Part shown: piece by piece, positions 36,873-49,000 of the stretch
Layout of the letters: each line of letters begins with the position of its first letter
How positions within the stretch are numbered: the stretch's first letter is position 1
Assembly: GCA_038502055.1 (NCBI GenBank)
Contig: JAXRKN010000043.1
Coordinates: 5,704,001-5,768,000, forward strand
Direction: 5' to 3'
DNA length: 64,000 nucleotides
Source: Tanytarsus gracilentus
Lineage: Eukaryota > Arthropoda > Insecta > Diptera > Chironomidae
Made by a program: the position numbers and the translations under genes
Notes under the pieces: generated by a model
The model's database searches: none
What the model saw: the letters and a program-made list of their open reading frames with translations, nothing else
Told to the model about the DNA's origin: nothing

Positions 36873-39226
36873 TATTTCTCAAAAAGAGTGTCAGCATTGA
36901 AGTTTAAATGCCTTAGAAATATTAAAGAGAAATTAAATATTCAAAGTGCGTCGACATCAAACAAAGTTTTATGGTCATTTAGAGCTAGTTTGTCTGCAAT
37001 GTGTTTTACTGTCAGTAATGATAGTAAGAATATTAAGATGAAAATTTTGCAGATAAAGACATTGATGGCGCTATAAAAATATCTTAAGAAATTCATAATT
37101 TGTTTTTTTATATCCTTCGTTAAAATTAAAAATAAGTTAGTAAATTTACCAAAATGAAAATTGCTCAAAAAGCTTGTAAAAAAATTCAAACTCATTTTAT
37201 CTCTAACCACCCTCGAGACCCTCAAGGCAAGAACAAGAAGATTTTTTTATCACGAGCATTCGTGTGAATCGTCATAAGGTTTTCAAAAATGGCAAAATCG
37301 CTTCGGGACATGTGTTCATGCGCCACAAAAATCTCTAGATTCTTCTTCTGCTCATTTTGCTTCTTGCTCGTGTGTAAAATGTCGCGTGCTTTTATTAATT
37401 TTTACAACATTCTTTTAGGTATTACATTGAGCTTGAGATTTGTAAACAGCGGTGATTAGAATGATTCCCTGTAAATCCTATTTCAGTCACGCCATTATCA
37501 GCAAGGTCAAGTTCAATTTTAAAAGATCGTGCCAAGGAATTTTTTTTAAATTAACTTTTGTTTAAGTATTTTTGGCATTCGATCAATGTTAAAAATTTAA
37601 AATAATTTTTTTATTATTTTTAAATTGATTTTTTGATTCAATAAAAATTTCTAAAATCAATTAAAAGCGAAATGTGACTCATAAAAATCACTGCCATTCT
37701 CGTTGTCATCAGAAACATCAATTATAATTTGCCTCAAATCTAAATTGCATCAAAAATAAATTATCACCACTCCATGTGCTGATGTATGCGAAAGACAATA
37801 AATTGATTTTATTGACAACCCATTAGATGCATGCTCAATTCACAATTGAATTTAATCACTTTGAATATTTAATGCAGATTGCACACAATTAGTTTTGTTT
37901 TTGATTTTCATTGCCTCTTCTCCGCTTTTATGCAACCACGTGCTATGGACGAGAGTACAGTTGGGATGGTGACGATGAATGAATTCGAAATTGAAAGTTG
38001 AAATGAATACATGTGGGAGAGAAATCCAATGACGATTAGAGAATTCTTTTTAATTTTTAATCTAAAATTTTTAATAAAAATTTGACTTGGCTTAAAGATC
38101 TTGAAGTGAGATGATAAATTCTTAAAGCATTTATTGGTTTATGACACAATTTTATTGCTAGCGATGCACGAGACCAAACGATCGTGATATGAAAGAAGAA
38201 TTAAGCAACAAAAAGTGAGTTATTTTTCATTGATGGCGTTTATTACTCATATACATAATTTACACGGCTCGACATCCATCATCCATCGTTCAACATTACT
38301 ATTGCATCACAATACACCGAATCGAAAGATGATCATAAATAATCCTCTTCTCGTGTGCGAGAGAGTGAGAAAAGTGAAGCATAAATGCGAAAATTATTTA
38401 ATGAGCTCCTCAACTTCTCTAACTCAATTATTCACCCATTTTTTATGTGTTTTAAACTCTTCTTATTGATTGCCAATTTTTCGTTATTGCCAAGGGTTGT
38501 TGATTCTTTTGAAATTTCAAATTAATAATTTTTTTAGATGAATAACATAAAAAAATTTAATTTTCTTTCAAGTTTTCATCCCTTGATTATTTTTTTAACC
38601 CCTCATGGGCAGACACTTACTATTTCTTTTTTTATAGGTCAATGTCGCGGTGCAATAAGACAATGCTTTTGAACCAGATTGATTTTATTATCCTCGCCTT
38701 TTATGGATGATGCTTCTGTAATTTAAAGAGCTCTAATTTAAAAATCATTAATATGTTTTTTTGTCTTGTACAAAAATTTGCAAAATCTTCATTTTATTAA
38801 TATCGTTTTTCTTCGTCATATTTCACAACTATTACTTTTTGTTTAATTCATGGCTTCTTCATATTATGAGAATTGGAATATGAAAAATTATATGTATTTA
38901 CAATCTCTTAAGCATCGATGATTGATTAAGAGAGGAAATTGAAAAATTACAAGAGATAAAGTTAAATTTATCAAGGCGTAAGTGAGCAAGGAAATTTTGA
39001 TGAAAATTTACAATATTTTTTTTAATTTTGATGTTTGAAATGAACCAAAATGTCCATCACTCACTCGGCATCTTAAGATTAGAGATAGAAATTTGAGTAT
39101 ATAAAAATAATTATTTGACTAATGTGTTTTTTTGCACGTGATTTTCTCTTCCAGCGAGAAGAGCATGCAATTGAGTTTTTCCATCGTCATCCATTTTTCG
39201 TCATCACATTCAGAGCCTAAAGTAAT
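36873..39226. other. Non-coding interval between YGAP cuticular genes
   Basis: About 2.35 kb, AT-rich. Scattered short open frames have no motif or signal peptide. The right end is presumably 3' UTR of the gene at 39227. Nothing else recognised. Confidence 0.6.
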
Positions 39227-40935
39227 TTAATATCCACCGAAGCCTTGAGCGTTGCTATCATAACCTGATTGGGCGTTGCTGTTGTAGCTTCCAGTATCCT
39301 CATAAGTGATAGTTGGACGATATCCTATACGAAAAATTGCAAAGAAAGAGTTGATTAGAAAAAGAAGAAGATACAAATTGATTTTGCGTTTTCTTACCGT
39401 TCTCGTCAGCAATGTAGTTCACAACCTGAAGAAAGGAGTAAAAATGATTGAGTGAGATTGATAGAAAAAAAATACAAACCTGTTTACGTCCATCGGGAAG
39501 CAAGACATAATAGCGGCCAGTGGCAACGCTACCTTCACGTTGCTCTTTGTGTCCGAAATCGAGTGCAGCCTGTTCGTCTTGAACATCATATTGGAATTCG
39601 TATTTTGCTGGTTCTTCATAGCCGCCGTTTGTGTATCCACCTGCGCTTGGTCCTGATGAATATCCTGGAGCTGAGAAAGTGGCATCAGATGCTGAAGGCA
39701 CACCATAAGAGCTTGATGGTGCTTGTTGATAGCTGTTTCCACGTTGGCTGTCAAAGTTGTTGAAATCTTGAGCCTGAGCTGATGGGAGGCCGTAGCTGGT
39801 GCTTGGAACGCCATAGTTAGTGCTTGGCTGTGGTTGTTGAGCTGCTGCTGGAGGGCCATAGTTGGTGCGTGGTGCAAAGTTGCGGCTTTGTTGAGGAGCT
39901 CCGTACGATCTCGATGGTGTTCTGGCTGGTGGTCCGTAGTTTCTGCTTGGAGCGTTGTTTCTAGCTTGTGGTGGCAAGTATGAGTTGGTCGGTGGCTCGG
40001 CGATTGCCATAGCGATTAAGAAAGTTGAGACAATTGCAATCTGTTGGTTTAAGATATTTTTTTACACACATTAATTACTCGCAACTTCGTAATTGTCGCA
40101 ATTTAATTTTCCCACATGCTACACATGTCTTTTCGTTCTATAAATTATGGTGTACCATCTTTTGTGGTCGTGTGGCAATGCGAGGGGAGAAATTCATTGA
40201 AAACCTTGATTGTATCATCAAATTTGTTTTGTTCGCTTTAACTAATTTTTTCATCAATAGAAAATCATTAATTTTGCAGAAAATTATTACGTCAATGTTT
40301 ATGACATTCATGCTGTGCGATCCCATGCTGGAATTTATTGCGCCAGATTGTTGTTGATTGAATTTTAATTGATTTTCATCGAAAATATTTTCCAAACATT
40401 TTTTTTTATATTCGATTATGAAAATTGCTTTTTATTCTGCTTTAATTGAAAAAATTCTTTAAGCTTTTTAATATCGCGAGCTTTTAACAAAAACTTTGCG
40501 TTAATTTTACTTTTTAACTTTCTGTTGCGATTTTTATGCTCTGCTACTCACAGAATTAAATTATTTGCGAGTTGTATTAAAAACTTTTTTGCGACACGAA
40601 TTTTCAATTTTGTTGTTATTAAAAATTTTGTGAGTTGAAATTTTGATTTTATGATTTGCATTAAATATATTTGAAAATGTAATTTCTGGGTTTGCCATGT
40701 TTTAAATTGTATTAGCACAAAATGTAGCTTGTCTGTAAGCTCATTATCAATTTTCAGCCAGGACAACCGGAAATTTTTCACAAATTGAAAATTAACCGAT
40801 TATTGCAGTGAAAACCACGGAATTTCAAATTTAATCCATTTTGTACAATTTTCAGACTATTCAATTTTCCACTTTATGCACTTAATCCCTAGCCAGTGTT
40901 ATTATCCTCCAGCATCACTCACGTACCTTCATCAT
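39227..40935 (-). CDS. Resilin-like RR cuticular protein with YGPP/YGAP repeats, 231 aa
   Basis: Four exons, 40927-40935, 39480-40040, 39398-39425 and 39227-39324, join in frame. The first exon encodes only MMK; a long intron of about 890 bp interrupts the signal peptide MMKIAIVSTFLIAMAIA. Mature residues about 18-125 carry a spaced series of NYGPP, SYGAP, NYGVP, SYGLP and SYGVP motifs with Ser/Gln/Asn, an elastic resilin-like sequence. Then comes an RR chitin-binding domain, YEFQYDVQDEQAALDFGHKE, GSVATGRYYVLLPDGRKQVVNYIADENGYRPTITYE, and a Gly/Ser/Tyr-Asn tail. Family knowledge suggests elastic cuticle or tendon. A TATA box is present at 41133-41145. Confidence 0.92.
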
Positions 40936-41132
40936 TTTAAATATTTTTAAAATTATTATTTTTTTTTTCTAAAATAATCACAAGAACTTTTTTTTCACAG
41001 TTAAAATCACAATCTCGAGTGATGATCGAAAGAATCACAAAAAATATTCTAGCTGAAATATTTTTGTTACAAATATTTGAATGCTTGATTGTTATGTTGT
41101 TGAATGAATGACTTTTGCAGAGATACATCGTC

Positions 41133-41145
41133 TATTTATATAAAA
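41133..41145 (-). promoter_or_regulatory. TATA box of the resilin-like gene
   Basis: TTTTATATAAATA in the minus strand, about 200 bp upstream of the start codon, implying a 5' leader of about 170 bases. A strong TATA match typical of cuticle genes. Confidence 0.7.
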
Positions 41146-44100
41146 TCGACCTGCAATGAATTTGTATCTCATCTCTCAGTACACACGAAAAAAAAGAGTA
41201 AGAGCGCCACACTTTAACAATTGTCTAAGTACAGATGAAGGTACGCTCTCTCACGTGGCAAGTTACAACAACAGCGAAGATGAAGAAGGAACATATTATG
41301 TTGATGCTGCCTTTTTTTCGAGAGAGGCAATTCACCTTCTCTACTATGCGCTACAAATCGAGCACATCATTTACAAGCGGCATCATGAATAGAGCGAAAA
41401 AATTGTAACAATTAGACTTGTGGAGCATCGAAGAGAATTTGTGTGTGGTACGGCAGCAAAAGCGGTACGTTTGATTGAAATTAGCGTGGTTTATTGAGAA
41501 TTTGTTAAACTATTATTGCGCGTGAACGGTGATTAGAGCTCAATTGTGGGATGGCCAGGAGATTGATTCTTTTTTAATGAGCTCTGATTTGGCATGAGCT
41601 GAAAATTGACTGAAATTAATTTTAGAATCATCTCTAATTTTTTCAATGGCGATGATTAGAATAATTAGGATAGCTAAATGATGAACCAGGAAAAAATGAA
41701 TTATTTTCGAGTTTGTGCTGAAATTTTTAAACTCAACAAATTTTTAAGAATTATAGAAAGATGCAGAAAATATATTCAGTCTTCATGCTTTTCATTATGA
41801 ACTTAATAAACCTGAAAGGAAAAGTTTCATAAAATTCTTTAGAAGTTTAACAATGTGAAGCCCGAAAGATAAAAAATTCTTTAGCTCATAATCAAGCAAA
41901 TTAAATATCCTCTCGATTCTGTATGCAATATAACAACATGACCTCTCCAAAAAAATTATTCATTGGTATTCGTTTATTTCATAAATTTTATTAAATTAAT
42001 AAATATTAGAGAAGTTTTTGTGAGTTGCGTGAATGAAGAGAAAAATTGATGATTGATTCGTCGAACAAAAATTTTATTGGCATTGCATGAGCGGCGGTGT
42101 TGCATTATCTTCGTTAGCTCTCCCATTGACTCTATTCCTTGAATATCTCTGACGAAAATGACATTGATATTGAAAAGCGCATCGTCGAATGCAAATTTCC
42201 TGAAATGAAGAAAATTTTTAGCAAATTTCAATGCCACCGGATCTCGCCTCGGAGCGATATTCGACATAAAAGTTCGTTAAATGACTATTATTATGGGCCG
42301 CATTTGAAACAAACATAGAGCTTCCATTCTTTTAAAGTTTGCATAGTAATTTACCTTCTCATCTCACCACACTTGTTGCATCAGCTGATGCCATAAATTT
42401 TGCAATGCACAAGAACATTTTTTCGAGAGCAGTATGTGAGGTTGATTGTGACACGAAGACGCCTCTCTCGTGAGTATGTAAGATCTTTACTTGACAGCTA
42501 CACTTATGACAGGCAATGTACTCTAGAGAGGATTTATTAGTCTCTCACTCCGTGTACGTGAAAATTTCGTTTATTGACGATGAGCTGAAAAACATACATC
42601 AAGTGATGCCTTGTATAAAAAAATATCATCGAATGTTGACATAAAACATAAAATTAGCTTTTCATGATGATGAAAATTTTCTTTTGATGGAGGGATATAA
42701 AAAATAAATGGTGCATTTAGAGAAACGTGGGAGGTGAAAAAACAAATTTTCTATTTTATTTTCAAATTTTTATACCCCGTTAAAATTTCAACAAGAATCC
42801 TTACACAAAATAATTTACAAATCCCACAACATTTACTCAATTTCCTAACCGCAGCGAGTAGTAAGAAAGATCAACTTTACAATATCATATTGCCCACCTT
42901 TCTCGCCATTAAAAATAAAATAATTAAGTTAATTCATTCCGCATAATATATCAGATCGCGTCACGATCACTTCTACTTGCTTCTCTTAATGATCATCTTC
43001 GCATATTGCTCCACATTCAAGAGAAAAACATACCACACAAATTGAGTATTTAAAGTTTCACGAAAGTATATAAAAAGAAGAGAGAGAAAGACAAAAGCAG
43101 AAACAAATTGCAAATATTAAGTGAATTAAGTTGTTTTGAACCATCATGATGGTGAAGTGAGGTATGGATGGAGAGCGAATAAGAGCATAATTGATGTTTA
43201 ATGTTGGCGTTGCAATACTAAGACGGTGATAAATCTTTTATTGCATGCTCAGTACTTTCTGCCTCCTTCACAAAAAAAAATATTAAAACGACGACATAAT
43301 ATGCAAATTAATTAAAGAGAGAAATAAAACAATTAGTCGATGAGAATGTTGATTGAGAAATCAAAGCTGCTTGTTACGGCGGTGACAAATGTCGCTTTAT
43401 GTGGAATAATTTTATTTTAAATTTGTAATTAAAAAGAAATAAAATTAAATTGCAATAATTAAAAAATTCAATAAATTTTAACAGTTTGATTAAAGCTTTT
43501 TTGGTAAACTTCCGCAAACGCCAAACATGTCAAAATTTATTAAAATGAACTGCATAATTTGACATCCATTTATTCAGTGGCAACATAGACAGGGCAGGCA
43601 ATAATAAAATGTGGGTTAACGTGATACTACAATTAACTTCTATTGAGGCTCCAAAGCGCGCGAGATGATCACATCAATTGTACGGAAAATTAAGAGTCGA
43701 ATGTGAAGTAAAGATTAATAACTTGAGCGCACATGCTACAAAACTGGATCATTAAATAATCTAAGTCAATGTCTCAGATCCTTTCACTCCTTGAAATTAT
43801 ATAGTTTTGCACAAACTATGCGAAATAATTATGGTAACATCGCTTACATAAAATAAAAATGTGCAATCTCATAAATATGCACTCGCGCGACGATCCGCGA
43901 TTTAGCTTGAAAATAATGATGCATTTTAGAGTGAGATGATTTTAGTGAGATTGCAAGAATAATTCATGCATGCACATTCGCAGTTCGCACATTTAATTTA
44001 ATGATGCTCACAATATTAATTATGGCACTCGAACCATTAATTCATCATCGTCAATATTTTTGTGGAATTTCATGGACGTAAAAGTCATTGACAAAAGTGA

Positions 44101-45249
44101 GTGACTAATTGAGATGCTAATTCGATGCTTTCAATTCGTCAATTAGTTGGCTTTAATTAAACGTTTTATGCCGCATGCGGTGCAGTAGGTTTCGATGCAA
44201 ATGATTTTATTCTGAAATTTTTTTTCCATTACCAATAAATTATTGAAATAACAATGTGCTTGCGGATATGTTTTAAGCCCATCATGAAGATCACATCTTA
44301 AAGTGAGATAAATCTGAACATTATGAAGGAATTTTAAATGAGGATTTGATTTATGATTAGTTGAAATTATTTCCCAAAAAAATTCTGCCAAACTAAGTAA
44401 CTCAGTTCTCATCAGAACATCAAAGCACAACATTTTATCATAAATTATAAAATTTTCCCATCGCTGTTGAATTTTTCTCATACCCACCTACTAAGTGTAA
44501 ATCTCTTTCTCATTAAATATTCACTGAGAGTCATCACAGCCAGCTTGAATGTGTATGAATAAGAAATCTGAATTACCAAGTTATTATTACATCACACTTT
44601 AGGTTAGAAAGATGAGAGAGAGCGAAAGAGTTAAAATAAGAATGTTTAATCTATATTTCTCGCCTTGTTTCAACACATTCCGCATGTAATTCAATCTCTG
44701 CGAACGTGTTGCCGCGGCAGAATATAAATATTTGAAGAACTTAAATTATGAACTCGAGTTAGAAATTATTATGATGCTAATTTAACATGAAATGCTTTGT
44801 TTTTCGCGTGCTTTGTTGCATGTTGCAATTTTACTTTGAAAAGGTCGAAAAGAAAAATTTGGAATTTTCCAAAAAAGAAATATTTTTAAATTTAAAAAAT
44901 AATTTTTAAAAATTTTATGTTTTTTTCTAGTAAAAAATAATTTTTAACAAAAATTTAAAAATGTCGCCTCAACACCTCGGCTTTAACTTAATTCTTCACC
45001 AACTCACACGCTCTTTTCGAAGTTTTTTTTGAGTGAAAAACGTGCAGTGAAAAGTGATCGATCAAGAATGAAAAAAAAGATGTGTGTTATGGTGATGTGA
45101 GTAGTGTGATGAAATCACCCAAGCGCCCCGAAGTGCATGAGAGGGAAGGCGTCATAAATCAATAAGCAAACATAAATAATGCTAAAAAGGCAATTTTTCA
45201 TATAATTTTTGCGTAAATTTTGCACTTGACAATGCCGAGACCAGTCAAG
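41146..45249. other. Gene-poor AT-rich interval, left of the MITE
   Basis: About 4.1 kb without a supported gene. The longest open frames (41974-42267 and 44143-44487, minus strand) have no recognisable motif and look like chance. No tRNA or rRNA seen. Confidence 0.6.
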
Positions 45250-45257
45250 GACAGTCA

Positions 45258-46009
45258 TAGGGATCCTTAATTCACCGGTGAATGCGATTTCGGTGATCAC
45301 CGGTGAATAAAATGCCGTCACCGGTGATCACCGGTACACCGGTGACGACTTTTCACCAACATTTCTGAAGGAAAAAACGACCATTTTGGACGAAATTGTT
45401 ATGACAATTTTTAGATCTTTTTTGGTTTCCATATAAATTATAAAGTTTAACGCTAAAAAAGTTAGGTTTTCTTATTATTTGTAAAAAATTTTTTTTCTTA
45501 TTAATTGATAAATCAAACTACAATCTTATCAAAATATCTCTATAAATTTTTAGGATTTTAAAGTTTGATCAGATATCAAACTAACATGTTAATTTGTTGT
45601 CGTTTGAACAAATCTTTCTAAATATGCCCACTTAAGTGCACTTACTAAAAAGTTTTTTCACTCATTTAAATTTTTATTTTTTTTTTGGTATGAAATTTTT
45701 TGATTATTTATCTAAAAAATTCTAAAAATTTAAATGACTGAAAAAACTTTTTGTAAGTTTCCAAATTTTAACAAATTTTCTTAGCCATTTAATTTTGGTA
45801 TAAAAAAGTTTATAAATGTATTCTATAATTTCTCAATTAAATTTACTAGTTTAAACAATTTTTAGGTTCAAAAAAATCTCAAAAAGAATAGAAAAATGTA
45901 TCAATTTCGTCACCGGTGTCACCGGAAAAAAAATCGGTGATCACCGGTGACGAAAAGTTTCGGTGATCACCGGTGATCACCGTACCGGTATTCACCGTGA
46001 GGATCCCTA
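45258..46009. mobile_element. hAT-like MITE, 752 bp, with 8-bp target duplication
   Basis: Ends are inverted: TAGGGATCCT at the left and AGGATCCCTA at the right. GACAGTCA flanks the element directly on both sides (45250-45257 and 46010-46017), an 8-bp target-site duplication as made by hAT transposases. The first and last 100 or so bases carry clusters of the palindrome GGTGATCACC and CACCGGTG, while the centre is plain AT-rich sequence. It has no transposase frame, so it is non-autonomous. The target sequence does not fit the hAT nTnnnnAn preference well, so another 8-bp superfamily is possible. The perfect duplication suggests fairly recent insertion. Confidence 0.88.
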
Positions 46010-46017
46010 GACAGTCA

Positions 46018-49000
46018 TGACTTCCGAAATCTTCCACTCACAAATATATTGCGATAAATGTGATTTACATCTCTCGCACTAAATTGATGGTTTATGGTAA
46101 ATATTTTACAAGAAACATGCTGAGCTTTTCAAACTCATATTCCGCATCAAATAAGACACGAAAATTAAATGCCTGGTAATGATTATTCGAATCTGATTTA
46201 TTTCAATTAGATACATCTCCATAATTTTCCCTATTATGATTATTGCATGATCATCAAATTACTGAGAGAGAAAAATATGGAATTGAAAATTAAATTAAAT
46301 GATCAAGTTCAGGGGCGAGTAAATGGAAATTAATACGGCTATGACTGTTTAATAGCTTGGGACCCACAACTGTTTTGTAATTGTTTAACCTGAAATTAGA
46401 AATGAAAAACCTTAAAAAGATAATTTTAAAATTATTTTCTTAAATTTCATATTTTTTTATTAAAAATTCTCACCGAAGCTCTTCCCACAAAATAAACTTT
46501 ATGACATAACCGCATTAGACCATCAAATCACATCATCTACATTGACGACATTCCACATTCACCATAAGAAGTCGTGATTTTGCGTAGGTCGCGTGGAGGT
46601 AAAATTAGTTCAAGTTTTTTACGAAACTGATGATGTGCAAAAAAATTATTTTATTTTGAAGGTCAGCGCACGCGACAATGCACAGAAATGACGGAGCAGC
46701 CACTCAATAAAGTATGACACGAGCAATTCAGTTCAAATCATTCGCTGCTGATGAAGTGCATTGTGACGATGTTAAAAAAGTTTTTCATTTTCTCTACAGC
46801 TTGAAGTCTTTTGTTGTCGCTTCTCACTCACATCTTTTGCTCTTGTTGTTCACGACATGTCAGCTCTTTTTTTTATTGTCTTTCATGCAGCTTCTTGTGC
46901 AAAAGAGAAGAGACTTGTATTGTTGTCTATTAGCCCGTGATTTAAATCGTTCCGATATGTAGATCATCATCTATTTACATACTCAGCTGCTTTGAAGTTA
47001 AGTACATTGCATTTTTAGGGCATCAAGCGGTGAGAACTTAAGAATTATTTATTAAATTTTTTGATCAAAATTATAATTTTTAAAAATTTAGTCAAAGTTA
47101 AAAAAATATTTTTAAAATTTTCCCTCTAACCATAAGTGTGAGTTATTCTCGTATGCATATTTCTCAATCCTTATGTTCCATTCTCGAAAAAAATAAGCTT
47201 TTAAAATTTATATGTAAAAGGTCTTGCAAGGTAAAAGAGAGAAATAAAAATTTTCATATATTAAAATGGATTATTGTTCCCAGTTGCCGCAAGTGTGCTC
47301 GAAAAATACGTAAAAAGAATAAATAAATAACAGAAACAAATTTGCGAAGATGCGCGAGAAAAAATTGCAACATTTTCAATTATCTTAAAAAGGAAGAACA
47401 TGGACGAAAAAGTTTATGGTTGTTGAAAAGTGAATCTCAAAAGTGCCCTGGGATTGTTTTAAAAAAGTCGTTAATTTTTTTTTGCAATATTCAATTTACA
47501 AAAATAACTGTGAACTCTTAAATCTCAACAAAGATATCCTGTCATGATTGACCGTAAAACAATTTAGGTGTCGAGAAAATAATTGCAACAATATTTTATT
47601 TTTAATGTGAGGTCACAAATTGGACAATAGAAAGTTCAAGGTCGCTTGGTGTGTACGTAAATATTTTCTTAGATTCGAATCAAAATATTTTTCACAACCC
47701 AAGTGTCAATTCCATTAATCATTTCCATTTCGATGGGCGCACAGCACTCTCTTAAAGTAATCTCTTTACATAATCTAAATATGTCTTTTGAACTTGAAAC
47801 ATATATTATTTTTTTCGTTCACTCTCTTTCTACTTGCAATCAGTATCAATTCATAAAAGTCGATTGAGGAGTGAGCAGAGTAAGGAAAAAATGTGATGAG
47901 TTACAAATGAATGGCAATTTAGTGGCGAAAAGAGAGAGAGAAGAGGAGGAAAAAATTGAATTTAACGAGCGCAAAACCGATATTTAATAATGATCATAAC
48001 ACAAGCGAAGATGGACATCAACAGCGCCGTGAATATCATTGAGTGGCAGTAGCACAAGCCAGTCACTCACTCGCCACTCGAACGCTAAAATTGCGGAATC
48101 AATTTAGCATATTATTGAGAAGTCGATTATGCTGAACTTACTTTGTTGTCGTGTCTTTATTCGCGCATCAACAAAAGCACATCAACAACTTTTTTCAAAC
48201 TTAATTGTTCCTCTTATTGTTAAATTACTGACTACTATTGACCAGTGATTGTGAATGTACTTGCATTCACTGCAAAAAATGAATCAAGCGAGAAGAGTTG
48301 AGAGTACCGTGAAACCCAACAAAAGTTGACTGTTAAAGTTATTAAAATTTTAAATTGTTAATTTTTAAAAATTTAATTAGTTATAAAAAATTTATCACTG
48401 TCCTAAATTAGCAGCTTACACCGTGTTATTAGTCTTTATTAAAGCTAAGCTTTTGTTTACTGCTCCCTCCTTCAACTCAAATCTCGATGTAAAGATGCTC
48501 GCTTGTAAGATGTGAAATTTATGAGGTATTAAAACATAAACTTTGTCTTATGCAAATTTAGCTGACTCTCATGCAATTACTTACAGTACAAAACGCAGAT
48601 ATATCATGGACACGAAACACATTCAAGTTCAGAAGTTAAATGAGCGCTAATAAGATCCGGTGTCATTGTGTGTATCGAAGATAAAACTCATTGAGATGCT
48701 AGAAATTTATGTGAAAACTTTTTCTCGCTCTTTTCTCAGACCGTTTAAAGGATTTATGGAAATATTTTTCCTTACACATTCGTGAACGTGTAGAGGAAGT
48801 TTCCGATATGAAGGGATTAATAATAATTGAATGAACTCCCGGAAATGAAGGAAGACGATAAATGAATATAAATGTGAAGCTTTTGATATTTAATTCTGGA
48901 TTTATATCGTAAATTTGAGAAAAAAAATTTTAATTAATATTTTCTGAATTTTTATTCCATAAAAATCAAATCGATGATCCGAATAAAATTTTAATCTAGT

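Noticed and set aside
44143..44487. 114-codon minus frame
   Set aside because: No recognisable motif and no supporting promoter or splice signals.
44533..44546. ATCACAGCCAGCTT, identical to the 5' portion of the miR-2 family
   Set aside because: No complementary arm within about 100 bases on either side, so no precursor hairpin; the match also ends where miR-2 continues. Chance is the simplest reading.
47671..47684. GATTCGAATC resembling a tRNA T-loop
   Set aside because: No acceptor stem, anticodon arm or D-arm around it; just a short palindrome.
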